DNA of 64,000 nucleotides from Stieleria sp. JC731 (GTDB lineage Bacteria > Planctomycetota > Planctomycetia > Pirellulales > Pirellulaceae), in NCBI RefSeq assembly GCF_020966635.1, contig NZ_JAJKFQ010000001.1, forward strand, positions 1,426,001 to 1,490,000, in the 5' to 3' direction. A program made the translations under genes and the position numbers. A model generated the notes under the pieces. It saw nothing but the letters and a program-made list of their open reading frames with translations. It did not search any database and was not told the origin of the DNA. Shown piece after piece: positions 19,061-29,389 of the stretch (its first letter is position 1; each line of letters opens with the position of its first letter).

Positions 19061-19237
19061 ATGAAAGCGTCTCTTTGGTTTTGTATGGGGGTTGTATTGC
19101 TACCCGTACTCTTCGCTGCAGGCTGCGGATCGAGTGGTGAAGACACCACCTATTTGCCAGTCGCCCCTCCGACTCCAGAAGAACGAGCGGAAGCGGAGGC
19201 TTACACCGAACAAATGCTTAAACCTCCGGGCCAGTAA
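19061..19237 (+). CDS. Small exported lipoprotein (58 residues)
   Basis: An ATG at 19061, preceded by GAGAGG about seven bases upstream, opens a 58-residue frame ending at TAA 19237. Residues 1-20 form a lipoprotein signal peptide with lipobox FAAGC (Cys at about residue 21), followed by a short Gly/Ser/Glu/Pro-rich tail with many acidic residues. Such tiny lipoproteins are commonly found just upstream of DUF1559 genes in planctomycetes, and here the DUF1559 gene starts 100 bp later on the same strand. Function unknown; a role at the cell surface with the DUF1559 protein is inference. Confidence 0.75.
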   Translation: MKASLWFCMGVVLLPVLFAAGCGSSGEDTTYLPVAPPTPEERAEAEAYTEQMLKPPGQ

Positions 19238-19337
19238 GCATCTTCAGTCAAGTTTCGAGCGTCACAAGGTTGAAAAGGCGGCTTTCAAACGAGACGACCG
19301 AACCTCTTTTTCATTCCTTTCTGGTATCTAATTTCAA

Positions 19338-20540
19338 ATGATTAACAATCATCCAACTTCTCTACGACACCGATCAACTCGGCAAGGTTTTACCTTGGTC
19401 GAATTGTTGGTCGTGATTGCCATCATCGGCATTCTTGTGGGGTTGTTGTTGCCAGCCGTGCAGGCTGCTCGCGAAGCGGCTCGTCGAATGAGCTGCAGCA
19501 ACAACTTCAAGCAGATCGGACTCGCACTGCATAACTATCATTCAGCATTTCGCAATCTTCCGATGAACGCCGGCGGTACCAAGTCCGGTGGTTCAGGTAC
19601 TAATAATTCGCATTGGCTGAGCTGGATGGTTGGAACGTTGCCCTTCATGGAGCAACAAGGCCTGTGGGATCAGATCGCTAACCCATACGGTTTCGAACGT
19701 GACCGTATCACTCCACGCGTTCCATCATTCCCACCGATGGGACCTCCACCGTGGGAAGAGTTCTATGCTCCATGGTTGACTCAAGTTCAAACTTTCCGCT
19801 GCCCCAGTGACCCAGCAACACTGTTGCCAGGCAAGGTCGCATTCAGCAACTACGCTGCTTGTACCGGTGACGCGATTAAAGAACAGCACCACTCAGGTGT
19901 CTGGCACGATGGCAAGCCTTGGACCGGCGGTGGCTGGAACGAATCAATCGTCAAACGTTGGGGACGTGGTGCATTCCACGCTCGTCACTTCACACGATTC
20001 CGTGACTTCCAAGACGGTCTTAGCAACACCATCGCCGCTGGCGAAAATGCTGCTGATTTGGGTTCACGTGAAATCATGACGGTGGCTTTGTTGGACAACC
20101 AAGTCGAGCGTCGTTCGCCAAACTACTGGGAAACCAGCGGGGCGATCGATCCAGAGCGTCCACAATTTTGGTCCGACACAGCGACTTTGGATGATAACAT
20201 CAACCACGGTCGTGGACACCGTTGGAGCGATGGACGTCCTCAATCGTCCGTGATCGTCACGATCCGTCCGCCAAACAGCTACAACATCATCGAAGCTCAC
20301 GGCAGTCGTGGTCTGCTCACCGCATCCAGCCGACACCCCGGTGGGGTTCACGTGCTAATGGGTGACGGTGCGGTCAGGTTCATTACCGAGTCGATCGATA
20401 CCGGTGACCAGTCGCATATCCCTTACGGCGAACCCAACCCACCAGGCACAAGCCTGGGAGCTGGTCAACCGAGTCCTTACGGGCTTTGGGGAGCACTGGG
20501 AACCAAAGCGGGTCACGAAATTATCGACTCCGAGTTCTAA
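19338..20540 (+). CDS. DUF1559 protein with prepilin-type leader
   Basis: This 400-residue protein has a type IV pilin-like N-terminus: a basic leader, then the cleavage/methylation motif [17 protein letters not shown] at about residues 18-34 and [17 protein letters not shown]. The body carries the DUF1559 (SBP_bac_10) hallmarks [14 protein letters not shown] and, at the C-terminus, the H-x-G-DG type motif [12 protein letters not shown]. The family is greatly expanded in planctomycetes and is thought to form pseudopilin-like surface structures; the exact role is unknown. A lipoprotein gene lies just upstream and a strong terminator just downstream, so the two probably make one short transcript. 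Confidence 0.95.
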   Translation: MINNHPTSLRHRSTRQGFTLVELLVVIAIIGILVGLLLPAVQAAREAARRMSCSNNFKQIGLALHNYHSAFRNLPMNAGGTKSGGSGTNNSHWLSWMVGTLPFMEQQGLWDQIANPYGFERDRITPRVPSFPPMGPPPWEEFYAPWLTQVQTFRCPSDPATLLPGKVAFSNYAACTGDAIKEQHHSGVWHDGKPWTGGGWNESIVKRWGRGAFHARHFTRFRDFQDGLSNTIAAGENAADLGSREIMTVALLDNQVERRSPNYWETSGAIDPERPQFWSDTATLDDNINHGRGHRWSDGRPQSSVIVTIRPPNSYNIIEAHGSRGLLTASSRHPGGVHVLMGDGAVRFITESIDTGDQSHIPYGEPNPPGTSLGAGQPSPYGLWGALGTKAGHEIIDSEF

Positions 20541-20606
20541 TCTGAGCTAACTTTTCGAGGAACGGTTCATCGCTGTTCCCTGGAAAACTAAGCCAATCAA
20601 ACAAGC

Positions 20607-20641
20607 AACACTCTCGTCGTCTCGCGCGGCGAGAGTGTTTT
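20607..20641 (+). terminator. Rho-independent terminator after the DUF1559 gene
   Basis: Arms AACACTCTCG (20607-20616) and CGAGAGTGTT (20630-20639) pair perfectly, and the 3' arm runs into TTTT (20638-20641). It ends transcription of the DUF1559 unit 67 bp after its stop codon. Confidence 0.8.
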
Positions 20642-20680
20642 GTCTATTACCATCCATCGAAATCGAGCCATTGGAAAACA

Positions 20681-23600
20681 ATGAGTCGCTTGCGTCGGGT
20701 TTCGAGCTCTTCTTCAATCGGCATCTATCTGTTGGGATGCCTTGCCGTGATGGCAATCGGCTGCGACAAGTCCGGGTCTGATAGCCACAAGACAGTTCCG
20801 ACAGAGCGATCAACGGAACCTCCGGTGTCTCAGGCTGTGACCAAGTCAGCCCCTTCTGATCCACTGGCCGATACCGAAACAACATTGGAATCGATTGCCA
20901 ATGAGATCGCCGTTGGCAATATCGAAAACGCGCAAAAGGCGATCAATAAACGTCTCATTGCAGATCCTGGTGATGAAGCGACGATCGAGCTGAACGCGGA
21001 CCTACTATGGAAAAACAACAGCAAAGACGCGGCGATCGAAGTCTATCGCAGTTTGACAGACTCCCAGGACATTCCGTCCCGTGAATTATTCGTCAAGCTG
21101 ATCGATGCCTACATCCAAACCGGTCAGCCGTTTAGCGCCGTCGCAACACTCAAGAATGCCATCGAGCATCACCCGCGTTTCACTCAATTTCACTACGACA
21201 TTGCAGGGATCTCCGCAGCGATCGGCGTAACCGATGAAGGCGTGCCGTCATTGCAAACCCTCATCATGCACGGTCAGTCAGACATTGAAACCGTCGCGAT
21301 CACGACCAATCCGGGACGAGTCAAACCCGATTGGCAGTACCTATTCAGCTTGGTGAAGAGCCATCCTGAAAGAGAGGAACTACAGCTAGGACTGGCTGCG
21401 ATCGACGTTTCAAACCTGCGCTACGATGCAGCGGCAACCAAGCTGGAGATGTTGCTAGAGCGTCGACCGAATATGGAACGTGCACAGCTGATGTATGGGA
21501 AATGCCTGGTCGAAATCAACGACGCACAACGTTTGCGAAATTGGGTCGAGTCGTTGCAAGTTGATCTAACAGGAAACCCAGAATACTGGAACGTTATCGC
21601 AAAGTGGTCTCAGAATCGCTCCGAGCACGAAGAAGCTTGTCGAGCCTACTGGGAAGCACTCAGTCGCGATCCCAGCAACTTCAAAGCGATGATTGGCCTG
21701 CACCAAAGTTTGCTTCAGTTGGGGCGGCAGGATGAGGCTCAGCAAGTGGCAACTTATATCGAACTGGAAACTCAACTCCGCAGTGACTTGAACGACTTTT
21801 TCGAGAAGAACGAAACGTCACAACGGATCGGCATATCAATCGCGCAAAGCGTCGCTACGTTGGGGCGTCCTTGGGTCGCCGAGGCATGGGCGCGACATGC
21901 GTTGCGGCTTCCAAAAGACAAGGTTACCGATGTAGCGATTCGGTACAAGAAGATTCGTAAAGAACTGAATCAGGGGACTCCGTGGCAACAACCGGAGAAG
22001 TCGTTGGCAATCATGTTGTCAGACCTTGCCGATTTTCCAAAGCCACAATGGCGATTCCCTGATATCGACATCAGCGAAAACATCGCTCAGGAAGTTCCTG
22101 TGCCTTCATTCCAAGACGAAGCGCTCGCACGTGGGTACGAGCATTCTTCCTTGAAAGGAGTCAAAGAAGGACGCAACGGCTTTTGGATTTACCAGACTGT
22201 CGGCGGAGGAGTCTCGGTTGTCGATTTCGACCTCGATGGTTGGCCCGATTTAGCATCGGCGGTGCTGAACGGGACGCCGATGGAAAGCAACTCTGATACC
22301 AATGAACTACATCGCAATGTCGATGGTTCATTCGTGCGATGCGATGTCGATGCGAACTACGTCGATACCGGATTTGGACAGGGGATCGCGATCGGCGATG
22401 TCAACGGTGACGGATTCCCGGACATGATCGATCTAAATATTGGTGAAAACAGATACTTTCAAAACAACGGCGATGGGACCTTCAGCGAACGCAGTGCCCA
22501 GCTAGGACTGTCAGGAGCGCGGTGGTCGACATCTGGTGTGATCGCCGACTTGAATTCTGATGGCTCAGCTGACTTTTATGAATCATGCTACTGCGATGGT
22601 CGCGAGCCCTATGAAAAGCATTGCGGCGGCGACAGCCACGTGACAACCTGCTCGCCTTTGTTCTTTGCGGCCCAGTCTGATGTCCTGTGGTGTGGTGACT
22701 CGTCGATGCAACTTCGTGATTCGACCGATTCACTAGGTGAGGTCGCCGCACGCGGTCGTGGACTGGGGATCGTTGCTGGACTGTTTGACGAAATGCCAGG
22801 GATCGATTTTTATGTAGCTAACGACATGTCTGCCAATCACCTTTGGTCACCAGCAACATCGGATGATGGAAAGACACAATGGACTGAAGTCGGCACGGTT
22901 CGCGGTGTTGGGCTGAGCGGGATCTCGTTGGCACAAGCTTCGATGGGTATCGCGGCAGCGGACCCGGATTTCGATGGCGATATCGATTTCTATGTCACTC
23001 ACTTTTCAACCGACTACAACACCTTTTACGAACAGGTCGCACCGGGCAGCTGGGTTGATCGGACGTATCAAACAGGAATGCTTGAGCCGACGATGACTTG
23101 GTTAGGATTTGGAACGCAGTGGGTCGATATGACCAACCACGGAAGCTTGGATCTGTTCATAGCCAACGGTCACGTCAACAAGCCAGCTGACAGTTCCGAC
23201 GGCTATAAAATGCGACCTCAGTTGTTTACTCGTAAGCCCAACGGTCGCTGGAAAGAACAGACCGCTGACGAGACCGGCGAATATTTTGGCAAGGTGCACC
23301 TGGGACGGGCGGTCGCGTATGCAGATCTCGATCGTGACCGACGCAACGATTTGATCGTCACGCATGTGGCCGAACCGTCATCAGTATTGATTAATCAAAC
23401 CGAGCGAACAGGTAATTCAGTTCGATTCTACTTGCGAGCGACCGAATCATTCCGTGATGCGGTCGGAGCCAAGGTGACCGTCACAACGGACGATCAGTCG
23501 AAGACGTTTCAGTTGCTTGCCGGGGATGGCTACATGTGTGCGAACGAAAAGTGCATTCATGTTGGACTAGGCGGCATCGGGCGTATCAACAACGTCTCTG

Positions 23601-23704
23601 TCACATGGCCGTCTGGCAATACAACCGACTACGGCAGCGTTTCGGCCGATTGCGATTACTTGCTGGTCGAATCACAGGAAGCGTTTCAACTAGCTGGACC
23701 CTAG
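20681..23704 (+). CDS. CRTAC1-family protein: TPR, FG-GAP/VCBS and ASPIC/UnbV domains
   Basis: This 1007-residue lipoprotein has a signal peptide ending in lipobox MAIGC at about residue 28. Residues 60-430 are TPR-like helical repeats (for example AQKAINKRLIADPGDEATIE). From about 500 to 870 come FG-GAP/VCBS calcium-type repeats with DxDxDGxxD-like loops (FDLDGWPDLASA, GDVNGDGFPDMI, DFDGDIDFYVTHF). The last 100 residues match ASPIC/UnbV (AVGAKVTV, GDGYMCANEKCIHVGLG, VTWPSG). Family members are exported binding proteins of unknown ligand, frequent in planctomycetes and Acidobacteria. It ends 5 bp from the convergent PQQ-propeller gene. Confidence 0.92.
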   Translation: MSRLRRVSSSSSIGIYLLGCLAVMAIGCDKSGSDSHKTVPTERSTEPPVSQAVTKSAPSDPLADTETTLESIANEIAVGNIENAQKAINKRLIADPGDEATIELNADLLWKNNSKDAAIEVYRSLTDSQDIPSRELFVKLIDAYIQTGQPFSAVATLKNAIEHHPRFTQFHYDIAGISAAIGVTDEGVPSLQTLIMHGQSDIETVAITTNPGRVKPDWQYLFSLVKSHPEREELQLGLAAIDVSNLRYDAAATKLEMLLERRPNMERAQLMYGKCLVEINDAQRLRNWVESLQVDLTGNPEYWNVIAKWSQNRSEHEEACRAYWEALSRDPSNFKAMIGLHQSLLQLGRQDEAQQVATYIELETQLRSDLNDFFEKNETSQRIGISIAQSVATLGRPWVAEAWARHALRLPKDKVTDVAIRYKKIRKELNQGTPWQQPEKSLAIMLSDLADFPKPQWRFPDIDISENIAQEVPVPSFQDEALARGYEHSSLKGVKEGRNGFWIYQTVGGGVSVVDFDLDGWPDLASAVLNGTPMESNSDTNELHRNVDGSFVRCDVDANYVDTGFGQGIAIGDVNGDGFPDMIDLNIGENRYFQNNGDGTFSERSAQLGLSGARWSTSGVIADLNSDGSADFYESCYCDGREPYEKHCGGDSHVTTCSPLFFAAQSDVLWCGDSSMQLRDSTDSLGEVAARGRGLGIVAGLFDEMPGIDFYVANDMSANHLWSPATSDDGKTQWTEVGTVRGVGLSGISLAQASMGIAAADPDFDGDIDFYVTHFSTDYNTFYEQVAPGSWVDRTYQTGMLEPTMTWLGFGTQWVDMTNHGSLDLFIANGHVNKPADSSDGYKMRPQLFTRKPNGRWKEQTADETGEYFGKVHLGRAVAYADLDRDRRNDLIVTHVAEPSSVLINQTERTGNSVRFYLRATESFRDAVGAKVTVTTDDQSKTFQLLAGDGYMCANEKCIHVGLGGIGRINNVSVTWPSGNTTDYGSVSADCDYLLVESQEAFQLAGP

Positions 23705-23709
23705 TAAGT

Positions 23710-26700
23710 TTATGGGTTCGGAACGATGTCTTCGTCTTCAGGTGTCGCCTCGGTGGCCTCGTCACCGAACTGATAGGTGACTAGTTCGCTGTCGATCTGA
23801 ACACGAATTCGATTCTGTTGTGGTTGAAGAATCACTGCTGTGGTCAAACCGTTCGAACGCGGCTGAACTTCTTTTTCCAGCTCTTCATGAATCGTCTCAC
23901 CATCGCTAAGACGGATCATCGCTAGATCGATTTTGGGGACCGATCGGTTCACGGTGAAGAGCGTTTGTGAGCGGCTAAGCAATAAGACGGGTGATTCGAA
24001 AGGCTGGTGCACAGTGATTCCCCACGCATTCTCGAATTCACGTTGCCACTGAAGGTCGCCGGATTCGATGTCAATCGAAATCATCCGATGAGCCGGTTGA
24101 TGGAAATCACCTTGCTGCGTTCGCATCCCGTTGCCGCCTTGAGTGACCGTTTTGGCAGCGAAAACAATGATCCTATCTTTCATCCACATCGCATGCATCG
24201 ATTGCAAAGCGTCGAAGTTGCCTGTGGAGTGATCGCAGATTTGGCGACCTTGGACGATATCCCAGATCAACAGACGACCGGTGCCGTCGTAAAGCACCAT
24301 GAATCGATCTTGCAGTAATCGCCCTGCACCCGACGCGACGCCTTGAACCAACGGCTGTTTGACGAAAGCTTCGGTTTCCAAGACGACTTGGTTGTCGACA
24401 TCAAATGGATTGATCAGCCGAACGGTCGCGCCGCTTTGTTTATCGTTGACTTGGTAGGCTAGCACATGCTTGCCGGCAGAGGTCCAAATATCACCGAACG
24501 TCCAGTCTTTCGAATCGGCTTTTTGACCGTCATACAAATCGAATTTTGTAAGCGTCGAGACCACGCCTCGCATGTAAGACGCGATCGCAATTTTTCCAGA
24601 ATCGACAACCATGTGTCCGACGGCTGGGGCTTCCGAATTTCGCCACATGACCTCGCCGGTTGCTGTGCTGATGGCCAGCAGTTCTCCGGAGTGCAGCGCC
24701 AACATGCGGTCACCCATGATTGGGCCGATGCGTAGTTCAGAAATGACGTTGGCCGCAAGCGAATTCGTTGGATAGGAGTAAACGGTATCTCCGAATGCTG
24801 TCGGTTTGGATTGCCGTTTCACATTCGATCCATTGCCACCGAAGTCACGTGTCCAAAGCAACGCGTCATTGCGGCGACCGGTTTGCATCTGGGTCATATC
24901 GATCGCAGAGATTCGTCCCGGCCGTTCGGAAATCATCAGTCCGCCGCTGATGGTTGCGGCGCGGTCACTGTTTCGTACGGACCGGTATTCATCCATTGGC
25001 ATCGGTACGTATTGTCCGATTGGCGTTTGCATCATGACCGCGTTTGGCAAATTGGCGATCGTCCAGCCGTTGAAGGATTCACCACCATCGATTGTGGGAC
25101 GAACCGTGTACTGCGTCGTCGGGGTGCGAGAAATTCCCATGGTGCTGGATTGTTGCCAATTGATCGAAACGGATTGCGTCGGGTCGATCTTGGCAACTGC
25201 TTCTCCTTCCGCAGTGATGTCCGCGATGCTCTTCTCGATTTCGTCTGTGGACGCGGTGTTAGACTGACTGACCGAATGCAAAAGCTTTAACGCATCGGCA
25301 TCCATATGTCCTCGGCGATAGATTTTGGCTAGGCGCAGTTTGTCTTCGTCGGCCAGGTCTGGATAACCGTCCCGAAGAACTCTCGATCCCAGTTGGGGCC
25401 CGAGCAACAATCGTTCGGCGGCAAAGTCATTCTCTTCATCGATGAGCCGATCGACAGCATCACGAACCAGCGATTGTGCCCCCAGTGGGCGAAGGTGCTG
25501 GGTTGTCGAAAGAAGTTCTTGAGATGAACCGAAGGTGCGGCTTTGCAAAAATGCATCCACGGTCTGTTTAATTTCGTCGAGCGAAGCGCTTTGAGATGCC
25601 TTCGCTGATAACTCGGATGCACGAGCAGCGAGCCAGCTATCTAGATCACAGTCGCGTGTTGACTCACGGAGTACTGCGGAATCTTTGTCACCACCCGGAC
25701 CGTACTTGGTTGCCGTCGTGGAAAGTTCAAGCAAACGCTCGGCAGCCGTTTTAAAGTTCTGGTGTCTCAGGGATGCTTCTAATCGTAACGCTAGAAATTC
25801 CAGACGTTGCACCGGCGTATCGATGATCCGTTCTAGGTCTTGTTCAAGCCGAGGATCGGGATTGGGATTGTCGCGAAGTTCTGACAACATCAAAGCGATT
25901 GAAAGCAGCAGCACATCATCGCTATCAGGGTCAACTTCCCGAGCCTTTCGTAGCACGTCCAAGGCACCGTCACGATCTTTGGTTTCCGCCAGCAATAAGG
26001 CTTTCTGAATCAGCGCATCCAAGTTGTCTGGATCTTCTTGCAGGATACGATCAACACGTGGGCCCAGCGTCTTTTGTCCTAGGGCGACTGCGATGGTTGT
26101 CGCGCCCTGGGAAATGATTTCACCATCGACAGCTACCAGGTTGCCAAGAGGAAAGGTTGTTCTTCGTCGGTCTTGGACTTTGCCGTCAGAAAGAGACAGC
26201 TTGATCAGTTCGTTGTTGCTTGTGGGGATGATATAAAACTCGTCACCAAAAACGCCGCGTCCGATGATTTGATCACCCGCGGTCAGCAGCTTTGGATCAG
26301 ACTGCCAGTTTAGCCGTCCGTTTTCCAAATCGTAGGCTGTGACATCTCGCGGGCCGACGACAAGGAATTGGTCCTCGCGGATTCCGGCGACATAAAAAGC
26401 GTCTTGTCGTACCTTGCTAAATTTTTGTTTGCCGTCGACAACCGAATAACAGAACAGGTTGTCTGTAGTCGCGGGCGTGACCAGCACGGTATTGCCACTG
26501 GCGATTGCGACTGAGCTGTGCCATCGCCGGCCTTGATCAGCCCGTGACGAAGTGGTGTTCCCGCCGAAAGGCACTGGAGCGCTCGCCCGGCGTTCATATG
26601 AGTTTGCCCAACGCAATGTGCGATCAACTAGATTGAAAGTGACCGTCGCACCAGTCCCGGTCGGACAGATCAATACACCTTCATGGTAGGTGATCAAGTT

Positions 26701-28287
26701 CCCGCTCACTCGTCGCGGTGGGTCTTGGCCAATCGCAGCACCTTCGACCGCGATCAGTTGTTGTTTCCAGTTCATTTGCCCTGTGAGAGGATCAAGGCAG
26801 ACAAGCGTGATGTCCCCAGACAGTTCGACCAGCGTGAACAGTTCGTCTTCAACCGCAATAGGCGGCGCTAGGAAGAACGCTTCGTTTAGCTCACTTTCGA
26901 TCGTCCAGTCTTTTCCCAAACGCCACAGGATTTTTCCTTCGGTGGCGAGGTCCAATGCGACAAGAGTGTTGCGGCCGTTTTCGATCTGGTCGGCAACCTT
27001 TACGCCGACGAGCGGGTTGATCACAACGTGTTCCGAAGGCATGAGGTCGTCCAACAGGAACACGCGTTTTCCATCGCTGGTCAATTGGCCGTAAGGCACA
27101 TCGTTGAACACCGTCCGCGCAAGACGTTCACCGGTGGCATTCATGCCGGTTGCGTTCGCGGTCCCACCAAGCGGTTCGTTGGGCGCAGCCTCAGGGTCGT
27201 AAAATGGGTAGTGCCAGACTCGTTTGCCCGTTCGGTGATCGACACCACGAAGACGTTCTGTGGTACGCATCAATAATTGATTACCGACCAGCAAGGGGCT
27301 CCAGCTTGGTGGTGGAAGTTCACCGCTGGCTGCTAAGTCATCGCTTGTTTGACGCAGTGCTTCTTCGTCTAAAGGTGTCGCGGTTGTTTCCAACATCCAG
27401 CGAGGCGTGGTCAGTGGCATCTGGCCAGCGTTTGATTCGTTACGCGACAGGCTTCCGCCCAACATTTGATAGTCGCCCGATTCGGCAATCGAATGGTGCA
27501 ACGGAAATTGGTAATGTTCGTCAATCCATCCGCGCCAGTTGCGGATCGGCTGCTTTTCAGATCCGGCAACGGAGATTTCGATCTGATGGTTGACCAGGGA
27601 CTTTGGAAGAGAACGCCCCCCAAGGCGACAAGCAACCGCATGCAATGCGATCACCTCGTTTCCTAAGAAGCGTACGGCTCGGCTGCTTTCAACGATATCG
27701 TCAAGCAACATCGATGCGGCTAAAGGGTGCCCACGATAAAGTTCACGTTGTGCCAGGATAAACGATGCTTGGTACCCCGCCTTCGTATGAAAGTATTGAC
27801 GCCGGACGTCGCGAAGCGTTTTCCAATCACGAGTTTGAGACGCCTGTTCCAAACCTTTATTCGCCAACGCACCGTAACGCAGTTCATAGATCTCCAGCGC
27901 TGCTTCGGGAAGCTTGCCGATGAGCTGCTGACAGTGGTGGAGCAAACTTTTTTCCAGACGTTGGCCTTGCCGGTCCTCGATCCCAAGAAAGAAATCTTGG
28001 CCAGCAATCGAGGTGTCATCGACCGAATCTGGGTCGCGCTCAAGCAGATCTCCGAGAACGACAATCGCATCGCTGTAGCGTTCCTGCTCAATCGCTTCTT
28101 CAGCATCGCGGATCTGTTGGCCTAGCCAGCGAGGTGGTTCGATGAACCGAGCCGCGTTACGTTGCAGAGGGGCGCCGAATCGTTGTTGCTGTCCCCAAAC
28201 AGTCGTTCGATGCATGGTGCCCAAGGCGACCAATGCCATAACAGCGATTGCAAACTTGGCAGTGAATAAAGATTGACGATATTGCAT
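23710..28287 (-). CDS. Giant exported PQQ-binding-like beta-propeller/TPR protein
   Basis: This 1525-residue protein has a signal peptide (AIAVMALVALGTM, then cleavage near QQQ at about residue 34). An N-terminal TPR-like region (ERYSDAIVVLGDLLERDPDS) precedes a first PQQ/BamB-like propeller with repeated strands such as LRGVDHRTGKRVWHYPFYD, LVALDLATEGKILWRLG and ITAYDLENGRLNWQSD type motifs. A second TPR block around 750-830 (ALIQKALLLAETKDRDGAL) and a second propeller towards the C-terminus follow (LLAISTATGEVMWRNSE, SIDIESGDLQWQREF). No PQQ dehydrogenase catalytic residues stand out, so it is probably a scaffold. It is transcribed towards the CRTAC1 gene with a 5-bp gap and no terminator between. 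Confidence 0.88.
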   Translation of the reverse strand: MQYRQSLFTAKFAIAVMALVALGTMHRTTVWGQQQRFGAPLQRNAARFIEPPRWLGQQIRDAEEAIEQERYSDAIVVLGDLLERDPDSVDDTSIAGQDFFLGIEDRQGQRLEKSLLHHCQQLIGKLPEAALEIYELRYGALANKGLEQASQTRDWKTLRDVRRQYFHTKAGYQASFILAQRELYRGHPLAASMLLDDIVESSRAVRFLGNEVIALHAVACRLGGRSLPKSLVNHQIEISVAGSEKQPIRNWRGWIDEHYQFPLHHSIAESGDYQMLGGSLSRNESNAGQMPLTTPRWMLETTATPLDEEALRQTSDDLAASGELPPPSWSPLLVGNQLLMRTTERLRGVDHRTGKRVWHYPFYDPEAAPNEPLGGTANATGMNATGERLARTVFNDVPYGQLTSDGKRVFLLDDLMPSEHVVINPLVGVKVADQIENGRNTLVALDLATEGKILWRLGKDWTIESELNEAFFLAPPIAVEDELFTLVELSGDITLVCLDPLTGQMNWKQQLIAVEGAAIGQDPPRRVSGNLITYHEGVLICPTGTGATVTFNLVDRTLRWANSYERRASAPVPFGGNTTSSRADQGRRWHSSVAIASGNTVLVTPATTDNLFCYSVVDGKQKFSKVRQDAFYVAGIREDQFLVVGPRDVTAYDLENGRLNWQSDPKLLTAGDQIIGRGVFGDEFYIIPTSNNELIKLSLSDGKVQDRRRTTFPLGNLVAVDGEIISQGATTIAVALGQKTLGPRVDRILQEDPDNLDALIQKALLLAETKDRDGALDVLRKAREVDPDSDDVLLLSIALMLSELRDNPNPDPRLEQDLERIIDTPVQRLEFLALRLEASLRHQNFKTAAERLLELSTTATKYGPGGDKDSAVLRESTRDCDLDSWLAARASELSAKASQSASLDEIKQTVDAFLQSRTFGSSQELLSTTQHLRPLGAQSLVRDAVDRLIDEENDFAAERLLLGPQLGSRVLRDGYPDLADEDKLRLAKIYRRGHMDADALKLLHSVSQSNTASTDEIEKSIADITAEGEAVAKIDPTQSVSINWQQSSTMGISRTPTTQYTVRPTIDGGESFNGWTIANLPNAVMMQTPIGQYVPMPMDEYRSVRNSDRAATISGGLMISERPGRISAIDMTQMQTGRRNDALLWTRDFGGNGSNVKRQSKPTAFGDTVYSYPTNSLAANVISELRIGPIMGDRMLALHSGELLAISTATGEVMWRNSEAPAVGHMVVDSGKIAIASYMRGVVSTLTKFDLYDGQKADSKDWTFGDIWTSAGKHVLAYQVNDKQSGATVRLINPFDVDNQVVLETEAFVKQPLVQGVASGAGRLLQDRFMVLYDGTGRLLIWDIVQGRQICDHSTGNFDALQSMHAMWMKDRIIVFAAKTVTQGGNGMRTQQGDFHQPAHRMISIDIESGDLQWQREFENAWGITVHQPFESPVLLLSRSQTLFTVNRSVPKIDLAMIRLSDGETIHEELEKEVQPRSNGLTTAVILQPQQNRIRVQIDSELVTYQFGDEATEATPEDEDIVPNP

Positions 28288-28442
28288 CGATCGATGTTCC
28301 AGTCTTGGCCGACTCTAAATCGCTCGGCACGGATGGCATGTAGAAATCTACAACCATTGTACCGGACAATCGAAATTGAGAGACCGTCAAAACTCTGGAG
28401 CTAAGATCGTCTGGCTACCGGTCATCTGCAGCAGCGGAACGC

Positions 28443-29057
28443 TCAGTTCGCGGTGGGCTGTTCGAACGTCACACGCCGGCGAATCACATCGACTATCGAC
28501 TCGAAAACCTCGTCGGGGCCCAGCATCGCATCGACCGATTCCACTAAGTTCGCGTCTTGGTAGTAGTCCAGCACTGGCTTCGTCCGGTTGTGAAAAATCT
28601 CTAGCCGGGACTGAATGGCTTCGTAGGTGTCGTCAGCCCGATTTTCAATTTCCGCCCGCTGCAAAAGACGCGCGATCAAAAGCTCTGGCTCGGCGTGCAA
28701 GTTCACCACGACATCCAATGGCGTTTGCTTTTCAGCAAGATGGATATCCAGCATTCGGGCTTGGTTCACCGTGCGCGGGAACCCATCGAACATCGCACCG
28801 TTTTGGCAATCGGGTTTTCGGAGGCGTTCGACGACATACTGCATTACCAGATCGTCTGGAGCCAGATTCCCACCGTCGATCAGGTCGGCAATCATTTTGC
28901 CAATCGGTGACTCGCTTGAAGTCGCTCGCAGCATCTCTCCGGTGGAGATATGCGGTATTCCGAGTTCGTCTTTTAAGCGACGGCACTGGGTGCCCTTGCC
29001 CGCTCCCGGCGGACCGATAAATACAATTCGCACCTGCCTGGACCTGTTACCGTTCAA
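28443..29057 (-). CDS. adk: Adenylate kinase
   Basis: The protein has 204 residues. The P-loop GPPGAGKGT is at residues 15-23; ISTGEMLRA forms the AMP-binding region, and FDGFPRTVNQA is the conserved NMP-kinase motif. The LID region is of the short type (RAEIENRADDTYEAIQSRL), without the Cys4 zinc-type insertion. It catalyses ATP + AMP to 2 ADP. In many bacteria adk follows secY in the spc operon; here it is the next gene on the same strand but lies behind a strong terminator and a 332-bp gap, so it probably has its own promoter. Confidence 0.95.
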   Translation of the reverse strand: MNGNRSRQVRIVFIGPPGAGKGTQCRRLKDELGIPHISTGEMLRATSSESPIGKMIADLIDGGNLAPDDLVMQYVVERLRKPDCQNGAMFDGFPRTVNQARMLDIHLAEKQTPLDVVVNLHAEPELLIARLLQRAEIENRADDTYEAIQSRLEIFHNRTKPVLDYYQDANLVESVDAMLGPDEVFESIVDVIRRRVTFEQPTAN

Positions 29058-29389
29058 AGTCTGTTTCGCAAGTTCACACAGCGTTCCGTAGAAACGTCAA
29101 CGCGGTTGCCATGGTGATCGAACCAACACTCATCGGCAACTGCAGACACCAAGCAGCAGGACCGTGATGAACTTGTTGACGCCCATCGTGCCATTAACGT
29201 GTCGTCAACGGATCGATGCTCCCAGCATTTGGTCAAACTTATTTATAGCAAAGACTCAGTCGCCGACAACAATTTTGCCGAACGCTAAGGAACGTGCACA
29301 ACATTAGCGTACGCGCACAAAAAACGGCAGCGAATCTGTTTCAGATCCGCTGCCGTGATTGAATCGTATGGCACAAACCAAAACCGTCC
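29058..29389. other. Gap between adk and secY
   Basis: This 332-bp stretch holds the secY terminator (29319-29355) and presumably the adk promoter. No infA, rpmJ or map gene is present here, although these often follow secY. Confidence 0.5.
29319..29355 (-). terminator. Rho-independent terminator of the S10-spc operon
   Basis: Arms 29325-29338 and 29342-29355 pair over 14 bases with a single A/C mismatch and a 3-base loop. On the minus strand the stem is followed by six T. It lies 35 bp after the secY stop. Confidence 0.85.
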
